Positions 23,340 to 34,809 of a stretch of 64,000 nt of DNA are shown in pieces. The DNA comes from Arcuatula senhousia (lineage: Eukaryota > Mollusca > Bivalvia > Mytilida > Mytilidae), in assembly GCA_963971305.1 (NCBI GenBank), contig OZ020313.1, forward strand, positions 18,983,260 through 19,047,259, given 5' to 3'. Below the pieces are notes generated by a model. It did no database searches, was not told where the DNA came from, and worked only from the letters and a program-made list of their open reading frames with translations. The translations under genes were made by a program, and so were the position numbers. Position 1 is the stretch's first letter. Each line of letters opens with the position of its first letter.

Positions 23340-24445
23340 TACGTAATGTCACAAAGAGCGTGGACAAGAAGCAAATATGTACCAATGTGGCAATATCCCT
23401 CCCAATTTATAATTGATAAATATCTAAAACAAGGGAATAAAAGAATATAAGCTTGCTTCGTGGATTTTCGCAAGGCATTTGATAGGGTTATCCATGTTGG
23501 AATTATGTTCAAACTTCTTGAAAGAAATGTTAGTGGTTATTTTTATAGAAAACTAAAAAATATGCACTTAAATGATACTTTATGCATCAAAGTGGACAAC
23601 AAAATGACAAATCTTTTCACTGCCAAGGTTGGTGTACGACAGGGCGACGTACCTAGACCTAACTTGTTCAAATTTTTCATAAATGATTTACCACAAAAAT
23701 TGTTAGATCAGTCAGAATCAGTTACTTTAGATAACAGGAAAATCCCTTGCTTGTTGTATGCAGACGACTAAGTCTTGATGGCCGATTCTAAAAGATGTGA
23801 CTGCCTACAAAATAAACTCGATATTTTGCAGGAGTATTGTTAAACATGGACAGTTATTATTGGTGTCTAGATATAAAAATTAACAAAACCAAAGTTGTCG
23901 TATTTAATAACTCTGGTAAATTATTAAATGAAGAATTTCTAATTGGCATTTAAAAGATTGAATGTGTAAAAAGCTATAAATATCTTGGTATAGTGTCGAC
24001 AAAACTTGCCGTTTTACAGAAGGTAAGTCTAAGTTATATGAAAAGGCATTAAAAGCCAATTTTAAACTTTATAGAGACATGAAGGTGGTATCTCAATCAA
24101 TTAGCGATCTCCTTCACATTTTTGATCATACTATAAAACCCATTTGTTTATATGGGTGCGAGAACGGGGGATTACAAACGTAACACCAAAAAGAAAGCAA
24201 TTGAATTTATATGAAATATACAAAGATTGGGAACAAGAAAAGCTTAACATGAAATTTTGTAAGCTTCTGTCAGGGGTCTCTAAACAGACTACAAATTTAG
24301 CAGTTCTATCAGAACTAGGGAGATTCCCATTGTATTGTGACATTATAGTCCAAATGTTTATGTACTGGCATCGGTTGGAAAACCAGCCATCTGGGCTAAT
24401 GCCATTTTCCTTGGTTTCAGTGGTCAAAGCTGAACTATATTATTA
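23340..24445 (+). pseudogene. LINE reverse transcriptase pseudogene (YADD type)
   Basis: C-F-V-D-F-R-K-A-F-D-R-V (23452-23490), G-V-R-Q-G-D (23631-23648) and C-L-L-Y-A-D-D (about 23747-23768) are RT motifs A, B and C in order. A TAA follows YADD directly, then many stops. The C-terminal part is open again at 24144-24446, with E-R-G-I-T-N-V and F-C-K-L-L-S-G-V-S-K. Broken, 5'-truncated copy. Confidence 0.85.
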
Positions 24446-24446
24446 A

Positions 24447-25700
24447 AAGAGCACCTTCTTTGCTTCAAACATATTTCGTAAGTGATACTTTCAAACTCTT
24501 TTTAAATACAAAAAGCTCAAAAAATTAGTTACATTTAATTCGTATAGGTTTTCACATTGATCATAAACTTATTTGTATTAGTATGCCTTTTAAAATAAAA
24601 CTTAGAGTGTTAATTTAACACAAGACCATACTCATCATAGCAAGGTAACCGAATTGGCAATGTGAAATTAACATAACCGGAAAATATGTACATATTCACG
24701 TACTTTGTCGGAAAAATCAAAGTTATTTGATTCAGCCTGCTAAACAGATTCATGTAGTAGAATAGAAATGAATCGGAAATCAAAAAAACGTCTATCTCAT
24801 TAAAACGTTAACGCAATGAATAAAGATGTTTGCACTGTGATAATATTCATTACCAATTTTGTTTAGTACACCGACTTGCACTTACCAAAAAATAAAATAA
24901 TTGTAAATATGTCAACAAATACATGTTTCTTTTACAGAAACAAATATTTGTGAATATCCATGCTTGTTGACGAACCACAAAACACCATAAAACCTGACGT
25001 TTGTGATCAGAGTACCTGAAACAAAGCCTGTTTTTTTCGGCATGACAAAAAAATTGCTGTCAAGTGGCCGGTTTTTCTTCAATAGCTTTTTAATAAGCAA
25101 ATCAAGCATTAAATTTTTGTTATGTACTATTTCTCATAACTCATAATTGCCGAAAGGCAACATGGTTTTATTCATAAGTTGTGTATAACTTTTGTAAACA
25201 CGAAGAGAAAACTGACCGTTGTCGATCGAAGCGAGGTTTTTCCACCATCTTTATAGTCACTTACCAAATTATGCTGCGCACTTACCAATTACATTGGACC
25301 CCCTGATAAATCTCTTTTCTTTTATTTTGTTTTATTTCATTCTATTTTTTATTATATTTTTATTGCCTAATTTTTATATTATTTTATTTTACTTTAGTTT
25401 AATTTGATTTTGATTTCTATTTTACTTTTAAATAATCTAATTTTAATTTTATTATTTAATTTTATTTATTTTATGTTATGTTGTGCTATGTTTTATTTCA
25501 TTATATTATTGAGATTAAAACTCAAATACGATTATTAAGCCAGTGGCGTAAAAAAGAGAGTATTTTGACTCCACATAATTATTGATAGCGGGGTAGTTCA
25601 TACCTGATAACGCAACTTTTCAAGGGGAACTCCAGCTGAGAATATCAATCACTGACGACAAGTAGGTTTTCACCTTGACTATAGAGATTTTTATTATCAG
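24447..25700 (+). other. No gene seen; AT-rich spacer with a T-rich stretch
   Basis: 25290-25500 is low-complexity ttttattt sequence. Nothing else identifiable. Confidence 0.5.
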
Positions 25701-25709
25701 TATGTCATA

Positions 25710-25996
25710 AGGCACGGACCATTTGATTTTCGGGGGGGGGGGCTGGGATTTTACCTAGAGCCAGGATTTTTTTTTCACCCGCTTTGCGGGCCATATTATT
25801 TTTTTCACACACATATTAAGCAAGGAAATTTTGTTGGCAAGATTTTTTTTTTAATTCGCAAGATTGAAACCAGATTATTTTTTTCAACCTAGGTGCTGGC
25901 CAGATTATTTTTTTTTTTACAAAAAATCAGGGCCGGGAATTTTTTTTTCAAAAAATCCCAGCCCCCCCCCCCCAGAAAATCAAATGGTCCGTGCCT
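25710..25996. mobile_element. G-rich MITE, family R2
   Basis: Terminal inverted repeats of about 40 bp: AGGCACGGACCATTTGATTT with a G11 run, mirrored by a C13 run and AAATCAAATGGTCCGTGCCT. No coding capacity. Relatives at 30066-30361, 32389-32575 and 44146-44418. Confidence 0.9.
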
Positions 25997-26439
25997 AAAT
26001 TCTCTTTGTTAGCGGGTATAGACTCCTCGGGATCTAGTCGCGCTGACTGAGGAGGGCCTCCTAATATTTTGAGGGCAAACGCAATCCTGTCAGATGGTTC
26101 CAAATCAATCACCGCTCTGACTAGTAAAGTTTTTTTTTTTATAATTTGGTACAATAGCAGCTCTAGACGTATGCTACTTGTTTGTCAACAATGTTTTGGT
26201 TACAAAGTCTTCTCTGCTTTTATTTTGAGCTTCCTTCTCTGCACGGGGATGTAATCAGTTAACTATACAAGAGTAGAGAGTCATTATCTGATGCTTTTAT
26301 TGTTGTCCGTCTAGTTTGGAGCGTTGGTCCAGCTCTTTCAGCATCTTTGTGAGAGTGCCGTCTTCTCTGGACATGTAATCCCAAGCGATTAACCTTGCAC
26401 CCCTTGCTTCTAGTTTTTACATGTAAATCTTGATGTTAT

Positions 26440-27895
26440 ATGACACAAAAAGCTTTCAAACGCAAGATTTGGTCGTACGATAGAGCAAACTACGAATCTT
26501 ATAGAGACGACCTACGAAATGTTAACTGGGACGCTTTGACAGATTCAAATGATATTGATCTTATTACTGAAAACATTACATCAGCCATTATTTCCGCGGC
26601 GAATAAAAATATACCTAATCGAATTATAACGGTCCGTAAGTCAGATCCCCAATGGCTAACATCTGAAATCAAGAAGCAAATTAGACGGAAAAACCGAATT
26701 CATAAAAAAGCTAAAAAGTCTAAAAAAACCCCAACATTGGATGCAATTTCGACAAATAAGAAATGAAACCACTCAATTGATTAGAAAATCTAAGTCATCA
26801 TATAACCAAAAAATAATCGAAGAAATTAGACAAAAAAGAACATCAGATTCTAACTGGTGGAACATTGTGAAAAAGTTTTCCGGGATAAAACAATCGAATA
26901 CTGGTATTCCACCGCTAATGAAAAACGATACTATTATCTCCGATGATACGGAAAAGGCCAATGAGTTCAATGCATTCTTAGTTGAACAAACTCAACTAAA
27001 CGATACAGGACATGATCTCCCAAACTTAAACAATATTCCACAAGACCTACTCGGTGACATAAAAATAACAGAAACGGATGTAGAAGATGTTATGCAAGTC
27101 CTAAATCCAAGCAAAGCATCTGGACCAGATCTTATAAGCCCGCGGCTCTTAAAAGAAGCAGCATCTGTCCTTAAAACCCCGCTCTGTAAACTTTTCAACG
27201 TGTCCATATCCCAGTCAACTTTTCCAACCGAATGGAAAAAGGCAAATGTCACTCCCGTTTTCAAAAGTAAACAAGCCTGTGATGCTAAAAATTACAGACC
27301 AATATCGCTTCTAAGTATACTAGCAAAATGCATGGAACGCTGCGTGTATAAATACGTTCATAATTTCTTAAAACGTAACTCAATTATTAGTAAAAATCAA
27401 TCTGGTTTTACCCAAGGAGACTCTGCTGTTAATCAACTAATTGACATCTCAAATGATTTTGATAAAGCGTTAGATGAGGGGAAAGAAATTAGAGTAGTCT
27501 TTTGTGACATATCTAAAGCATTTGACAGGGTATGGCACAAAGGTCTTCTATATAAACTCCAAACTATTGGAATAACCGGTAAAGTCCTTAATTGGTTTAA
27601 AAATTATCTAACTGGGAGGGAACAGCGAGTTGTTATTAACGGATCAAAGTCGACTTGGCAAACTATATCCGCCGGAGTTCCACAAGGTTCTATACTAGGA
27701 CCTCTCTTATTCCTAATATTTATAAACGACATAGTAACTGATATTAACGCAATTATTAAACTGTTTGCAGATGACACAAGCCTTTACATTGTTGTTGATA
27801 ATCCCCAAACAGCCTCTGATATACTAAATCAGGACTTGTCAAAAATTCACAAATGGTCTGGTTAGTCAACTTCAACCCGCAAAAAACCGAAGTTT
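26440..27895 (+). pseudogene. LINE (Jockey/CR1-like) polymerase, frameshifted and 3'-truncated
   Basis: Two frames (26440-26766, 26741-27865) join by a one-base slip in the A-run near 26725. RT blocks: S-K-A-S-G-P-D, W-K-K-A-N-V-T-P-V-F-K, N-Y-R-P-I-S-L-L, D-I-S-K-A-F-D-R-V-W, G-V-P-Q-G-S-I-L-G-P and F-A-D-D-T-S-L. After H-K-W-S a small deletion shifts frame again into W-L-V-N-F-N-P-Q-K-T-E, and similarity stops at about 27893. No endonuclease upstream. Family placement follows the F-A-D-D and GVPQGSxLGP motifs. Confidence 0.9.
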
Positions 27896-28050
27896 GCGTT
27901 GTTGACTGATATTCAGTGATTTTTGTGTTTCCATGTTTTGCGTGTTAATTGTCTGTTTTTGTCCCGTTCTTGTTGGTGTTTACTGGTTTTGTCTCTGCCC
28001 TTTCGGACTTTTGACATATACCCCATTGGTACCTCTGATTCTTTAATACT
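27893..28050 (+). mobile_element. RT-element 3' tail fused to the LINE
   Basis: Begins 'gtttgcgttgttgactgata' directly after the LINE pol and continues to 'ccccattggtacctctgatt'. It belongs to the other retroelement family (see 9952-10240). Confidence 0.85.
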
Positions 28051-28533
28051 AGTCAAATATTAAAAGTGCTCAAACGGACGATAGACACCCAGTGTTTACA
28101 CTAGCTCACTTAAGAAGCCTGTTAAATCTATAAATTGTTGCTGAATATGTATTCAACATCTTCCATGTTTCCATACAAGTCCAATTTCAATGTTGATGCA
28201 TGTTCATTCTTGATGTTGAGTTTGATTAATAAAATACAGAGGCATATTGAAATTTCTTAATCATGACCTAAAACAAGAACTTGAAAATGTAGAATAAATG
28301 TTTTTAGTGGTATTTCAAAAGCACGGTAAGGTATTTCTAGAGGTATGGATTTTTAACTTGTCTACTCACAAGGTTCTTTATACTGTCTTGGTCATAATTT
28401 GGACTCCAATTCAACATTTTGAGATTTATTGGTATTTAAATTTGCTCTTTCATATTTATATAAAGTTTGGCTAGAGCGCCGCTGGTGTGTCTTTAAGAAT
28501 ATGCTTTGGTATGGAGCCTAACTGAAAAAAAAA

Positions 28534-28785
28534 CAAAGTATAAGATGATTAATTTAACTGTCAAACTTAAAGGTCCGGGGCCCAAATGGTCTGCAGCACA
28601 CAAAAACTATTTTCTAACCTTTATTTTTGCTATGTTTTGACCCGCGGCTGCACGAACTATTTTGCAACAGATATATTTGCTGCAAACCATTTGGGCCTTT
28701 AATGGGTAATTTTGTTCATTTTATGCATTTTTTTCCATTTGGAATAATCTGATGAAAAAAAATCATCTTATACTTTCTAAAAAGT
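28534..28785. mobile_element. Fold-back element
   Basis: Outer inverted arms AAGTATAAGATGATT / AATCATCTTATACTT and inner arms GCCCAAATGGTCTGCAGCA / TGCTGCAAACCATTTGGGC. No ORF. Confidence 0.75.
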
Positions 28786-29459
28786 TATACAGTTTCTAGG
28801 AAAAAAAATTAAAAAAAATATGTACTGTTGATATCAGAAATTTTCGTCACGCCCTGGCAATATGGGCATGTCCCATTTATAAAAGTGTCGGACTGTAATA
28901 TGTAACTGATTGCCGAATTGTTTGAAATAGCCAGCTTGAGGTCTAATTTATCAGCTGTGTGCTAGGTGTGAATTATTTAAGACAGGTATATAGGGTCTCT
29001 GGAATAGGTAAAGCAGGTGAATGCATTCGATTTGTTGCTATTTTTTTTTTTAAATACTTGTATTGATGAGTCAACTCCTATTGTGACTTATTGCTTACAT
29101 AGGTTCAATTTCAGAACAAGATGGTGTGAAAAATAACGATTTATTTCAGCAAACGACTAAAACTGAATTAAAATCAAATAAATAAAATTTATATCATTCA
29201 ATACAAATAATTTGTATATTAAATAAAGAGAAACAGTCAAATATGAGAAGAAAGACAAAATGACGTACAAGCGGGCGTACAAGTCGTTTATGAACTCTAC
29301 TGAGACTATCAAAAATTGATTGAAACTGACAAAACTCAAACTAAAATTTGGTTTTAATTATACACTGTATCTTATCTTGAAACAACTGTGTGTAAAAGTA
29401 AAATGAACTAAAATAGTTTCTATTGTTATCTTGAAAAAATAGAAGAACAAACATGAAAT

Positions 29460-30000
29460 CATTTATTTTCTTTCGAGCCCGGACCTATACTTATAGACAA
29501 AAATAATTCAAAGGCGGACCCAAAATGTTAACATTACGGGTCCGGCCGGACCCGGACCTATAATTATGCGACACCGGCCGTCCGTCCGTGAGTTGTACTT
29601 TGCCCCCCCCCCCACGTTTCAGGACAGTCGTGCATCAACTCTCTGTTTTCATAGCGAACTTCGACATTTTAAGGGTCAATAATAGGACAATTTATCGTAA
29701 CAGATTTCACAGTATCTGCTGAAGGAATTGATTTCAAATTTTTACACAGCTTTATTATTGTAACGTGCCTCCCCTTTCCAGGAAAGTCAGGCATTGCTTC
29801 GAAGAAGAAGGGGTTTCATGTTTTACCATTGTCCACCCGTCCGTTCTTTCGTTCGTCCTTCCATAATTTTCTAAGCAACTGTATGACGTAAATGTCTGTT
29901 TTTTTATACAACTTTATCCTATGTATACCTCCTGTTATTCCTTTTAATACTGAATGCTTTTTAACGCAAGGCATTATTTCGGCGCATCACTTGTGAGCAA
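29460..30000 (+). repeat. Interspersed repeat mosaic
   Basis: GGTCCGG-rich stretch at 29475-29575 and two copies of a CCGTCCGTC-headed unit (29578, 29850) like those at 37930 and 40470. Nothing coding. Confidence 0.5.
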
Positions 30001-30065
30001 TAACTCACAGATTTACTTGTTTTCTATCAAGTTTCTTGAATGAAGACAGCAGCAATCGAACATTA

Positions 30066-30361
30066 AGGGAAGGACCATTAGATTTTTAGGGGGGCTATTG
30101 ATATTTTCTTCATCCTGCCTTTTTATTTTTATAAAATCGAAGCCTGGAATTTTTGTTTTGCGTGTATATTTTATTTTTATTTTTAAAGGTAACATAATCT
30201 TTTTCGGGCAGAAACACTATCCTAGGTTTTTTTATTCAGAGCACCGCCCAGCCTTTTAATTGCCTGATCTTTTGCATCCTGCCTCTTATTTCTAATTCGT
30301 CATAGCCCACCCACCCCTTTCGCCCCTCCCCCCAAAAAAGAAAATCAAATGGTTGCTCCCT
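30066..30361. mobile_element. G-rich MITE, family R2, second copy
   Basis: AGGGAAGGACCATTAGATTT with G6, mirrored by C-rich, AAATCAAATGG and CTCCCT. More diverged than the copy at 25710. Confidence 0.75.
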
Positions 30362-30606
30362 AAACTAACACTGTGTTAGAATTTTTGCGTCAGAAGCATC
30401 TAAATAGATGTCCGAATTTGTTTAAGAAGCAAATTAAATTGTAACATAAAAAATATATATCCTTTGTAGTCGGGTTTTTATCTGTAATCCGCATTAAAAT
30501 ATGAATCAGTACCACATTAAGTTAGTATCTTAAAGTAGATTGCTGGTTACATGCAGCAGAGTTGCAAATATAAATGATAAAGAAAGTGTGAAAAAAATGA
30601 ATATAC

Positions 30607-30757
30607 AACTAGTTTTGTAACTCGAACTTTAACTCGATCTGTAACTCGAACTGTAACTCGAACTCGAGTCGTAACTCGATTATTGCCATGAAAATCACTG
30701 TTTCGAGTTAGCTGAAATTTAACTCGAACTCGAATAATGACTCGAACTCGAACTCGA
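30607..30757 (-). repeat. (TCGAGT)n minisatellite, inverted copy without insert
   Basis: Hexamers read AACTCG on this strand. It matches the reverse complement of 22336-23130 but is continuous where that copy carries the 586-bp element ('tttcgagttagctgaaattt'). Confidence 0.85.
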
Positions 30758-31079
30758 TGATTACATGTACCTAGACCCCTGTAAATTGACCTTTTAAGGT
30801 GCAGTTTAATATTGTTTTCCTGTCACCTTTTTATTTAATTTTCTTAGTATGTTTTCAGTATGCAAGGTCTATTTGGCCAATGAGAATTAAAATGGAAGAC
30901 CCTTTCTTGTATGTGACTTAATTAGCACTGAAAAATCACAAAAACGGCAATGCAATTTCAAGAACCACGGGAAAGCTTAATCCATCCTGTAAATTGGTCT
31001 TTTAAGGTGCAGGTTATATTGTTTTCCTGTCACGATTTGTATTTTTTTTTTCAATTGTTTTTGTAAGTTTTCTGTATAC

Positions 31080-32388
31080 TAGGAAAATAATTTGCTTCCC
31101 ACGTGATAGATACATATCATTTCACTTGACCCATTTTTTTAACAACGGAGTATTTGTATATTTAAAAAATTGGTTGGCGCTCCACCTGTGAGTCCTTCCG
31201 TTATTCTTTTAGACACAATATCATATCCTACGTATTAAATAATTCAACAGTTTGTTGTTGTTGTATGTTGCACCGTTACAATGCCACAGGGTTTCTAAGT
31301 TGAACATTTATTTTATTTTATTCAGGCTCGCATGATCATGATGATTACGAATTGTTTGCATAAGAAACTTTTTTTAATTCTGAGCCTGTATGTTAAGTAG
31401 TATATAATAGTTGCATAGGCTTATTAAAAAGCCGATTGTGAAAGTCCATCAAAAGCAATCGACTTTCTGTATTTGCCATTTGGGAGATTATAGTCGTGGC
31501 TTTAGGAGAATGCTACTCTGCAGCGACTACAAGTATTAAGAAATGCTATATGTCATGAGTCGTCCAGCTAATGACATTCCACCGCAAGAGTATTAAGCTG
31601 ATCTCGAGGATCATTTTCACTAGAATATTCAGAAGTGTCCGTCCACCACCACTTAGAAGTTCTGATTCGATTTCTATTCTGGAAGACTTCATATTTGGCA
31701 TCCAACGTAAACAGTTAAATAGGCTGGTGCCCCGTTGTTATTTGAAGATTACCCATATCGTAACAGTAGGGTACCGGTCGCCAGCTTCAGAATTCATCAT
31801 GTTGCGGTCATTGCTTTTTATCATTCAGTTGATAATTATAGATGAAAAAATCAGTTTTTTCACTGTTAAATTGTCTAAAAATCTCTCTTTTTTGGAATTT
31901 TAAAATTGAGACACTATAGGCATCTATTGTTTCAGTTCAATACAAGAATTGGACATGATTTTTGCAAGCTGTAGCCTATGATTTTTTTCCTAGTGCTTGT
32001 ATTTTGGATTTTGTTGGAATTAATATAAAAAATGAATGACTCAAAAATCAGTACTGATTTTCTCTAAAGATCTAAGACTTCAGAAACAAAATAGAGATAT
32101 CTGGAGCTAGTTTTTTTTTTCTTTTTTAACTTGGGCTGAAAAAAAAACCTTCAAATATCAATGTCAAATGCTATTCAAATTTTAAATGTATATCTCATTG
32201 TGAGGATTGCACGTGGTTTAGAAGAAAGTCTCATAAGGGTGTTAGCACGGGGTATTACCGGTAACGTATAACATTAGCAAAAAAATGGAGGTCCATGGTT
32301 TTTAACGGTGTATGATTTTCAACAAATAAAAAGACAATAGAAGGCATAGGTAGACGGCGGTTGATCAATCATTTAAATAAAACTTATA
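31080..32388 (+). other. No gene recognised
   Basis: The 110-codon frame at 31571 has no motif and no splice context that I trust. The rest is AT-rich spacer. Confidence 0.4.
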
Positions 32389-32575
32389 AGGGACCAACCA
32401 TTTCATTTGCTGGGGGAGGGGCTTGCTTTTTCCTTAAAGGTATTTTTTGAAAATGATTTTTTTGACGGCAGAAGAAAGGTAAAAAAAAATATGGAGACGG
32501 GTTTCTGCAATATAAAATAATGCAAACAATGAAAAAAAATTATTCTGTCGCAACACCTTTAAAGAAAACATTCCC
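32389..32575. mobile_element. R2-family MITE, right end lost
   Basis: AGGGACCAACCATTTCATTT plus an internal 'tattctgtcgcaacacc' matching 'tattctgtcgcgacgcc' in the copy at 44146. No right terminus. Confidence 0.65.
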
Positions 32576-33469
32576 ATGCCTTTTAATAGGTGATAATGAA
32601 TGCTAAAAATATATATTCAGATCTTTGTGATGAATAGAAAATAATGAGATGTGGACTAAGTGTAAGCGACACAGCCCACAATCAAGCGGCAATCTAGAAA
32701 AACTACAATGGACAACAGCCAACAGCCTTCAACGAGGCCAGTAAGAGCTGCTTGCGGTTCTGCAATTGGCCCATGGTTTAAATAAAATACATATAATTCA
32801 AATCCAGTCCTTAAATAATCATAAATAGCTCCCTTCTTAATTATAAACAAGAAAACATCAAAAAGACAATTACAAACGAACCAATTTCTGGAGGCAACAC
32901 ATACTTCGATGTGAATTCATTAGTTTTTTTAGTCCTCCTTTACGGAAGTTGACACACTGAATCTAACATTAGCACCTCGGCTGTTCTCGTTCGTGTTTAC
33001 TGCTTATTATTCTTGTATTATATTGTATTTTTGTCGAATGTCCCATTGGTACCTATTTGTATCTTTCCATGTTCACTTAGATTTAAGTGTCTGAGTTTCT
33101 TTTTCTCGCCTTTGCATTGGCATGGGGTTTTAGCGGCTGTCATTAACGCTGGCAATCTAAAACTGTTCAAAATTTACGGTTTGATAGACCTTTATAGAGA
33201 AAAAGACAACGGGAAAAACGATATCATTAGTCTGCTTTATAGCATTTTCCATCCGTTTTCCTTTCTTTGTTTATAATTTTCAGCGTTATCGTCAGGAAAA
33301 GTTTATATGTGACTATAAGATATCTAATTTCAAAAAAAAAAAAAAAAATAAAGTAAAAAAAAAATACAGTGTCATACTATTTTACGTACACCTATATATT
33401 ATGGGTTCAGAAAATTTACAGTGTCACACTATTCTATGTAACTATATATATTTTATGGACTTGAAGATC

Positions 33470-33665
33470 GCAATGCAAGTTGGAGGTTTGGCGCCATAAA
33501 ACCTGGTTAAACCCACCATTTCGTTTGAAATGCCTGTACCAAGTCAGGACCATTGCGATCCACCAATTCTCCGGTATGACTGATTCTTTTTTGTCATTTT
33601 CTCTGGATTATGAGATTGAACATTCAAGTTCGGTAGTTTTTTATAAATTCCTCGTACAATAAATT
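33470..33665 (+). repeat. Dispersed repeat R4
   Basis: Almost the same 60-codon frame (W-R-H-K-T-W-L-N-P-P-F-R-L-K-C) occurs on the minus strand at 57895-58080. Conserved at DNA level with no coding logic, so read as a repeat. Confidence 0.8.
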
Positions 33666-34166
33666 CGTCTCATATTTCGTTTCTTTCCCCGGATTATCAC
33701 TCCCCTCAGATGCTCAGCAGACGACATATATATATTGACAGTTTAGGCCAAAACAAAATATTTGTTTGTTTCTTGCTTCCTAGAAAATTTGGGAAGGTAG
33801 GTAAGAAAATTGTTTTGTTTTACAAAATTATTTTACATTGAGTCAATGGGGAGGCAATCCCAACTTTAACGGTGCTTGTACCTAAATGCCAATAAAAACT
33901 TTAGGGTAGGGCCCAAAATAGGGTACGTAGGTAGGGTAGCAGGAAACTAACTTATATTTTTTTGGCCTTATGGAAATGCTGTGTGGTCCTGTGTGTTGTA
34001 AATTGATACAAATAATAATATGCAATTATAAGAATCTGGCAAGTCAGATGATGTGATAGCAAATTAAGGGCATTTTGGTCTGCATTTGTTTTTTTTTAAT
34101 AAATTGATACTGTTGTGAACTAAATGTTCAGAAAATGAAAATAAAATTATCAGATATCAATATTTG

Positions 34167-34301
34167 TCTAGAATGAAAATTTACAAATAAGTAACAAGCT
34201 TAGATCCAAACTTCACGTCTAATTGTGAAAAACTCTAGAATGAATATTTTCAAATAAGTAACAAGCTTAGATCCAAACTTCACGTCTAATGTGAAAAACA
34301 C
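34167..34301 (+). repeat. Tandem duplication, 67 bp x 2
   Basis: 'tctagaatga', 'caaataagtaacaagcttag' and 'ccaaacttcacgtctaat' repeat with period 67. Confidence 0.95.
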
Positions 34302-34729
34302 TGAATTTCTTAATAGGCCTATGCATAACATACATTTTTTTTACTTTTGGCCCAAAGATTATAGCGTCCAAATTATTTTTTTCTGATTTAAACGGTCGAT
34401 GCAAACAACACCCTATAAAAAAACATCATTTCAATGCCTACTGTTTGTATTTGTAATCAATTTGGCGTGTAATGTTATATTTTGTAAAGAAATTCTAAAA
34501 TATAAATATGTGAAAAGGTTATACATCACATGTTTCATGTTTAGATAAAAAAAGATTATACTTCTCTTATTTCCGATCTTTTTAGATAATTTATTTAAAA
34601 GAAACTAGTAATTGATGTAAACCAGAAATTAACTACCTGTGAAATGGCAGTTTTTTTCGTATTGGTCAACTATGTTTTTGTCAAAATAATATTCAAACAT
34701 TGTAAAATGGTTTGGTGAAATTCTGCAGG

Positions 34730-34809
34730 ATGAATATAGTACTGGTTTATATTGTAGTGCTAGTATTGGTAACTTTTGTTTGTGAGACACAGGGATTAAG
34801 CGAAGGGGG
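34730..34809 (+). CDS. Gene 2 exon 1: start codon and signal peptide
   Basis: ATG followed by N-I-V-L-V-Y-I-V-V-L-V-L-V-T-F-V, a textbook hydrophobic core, then C-E-T-Q-G. Donor gtaagt, phase 2. The next exon with matching phase is 16.2 kb away, and the G codon formed across the junction supports the link. No TATA box was obvious upstream. Confidence 0.85.

Noticed and set aside
31571..31903. 110-codon frame
   Set aside because: No recognisable domain, no polyA or splice context; compositional chance in AT-rich spacer.
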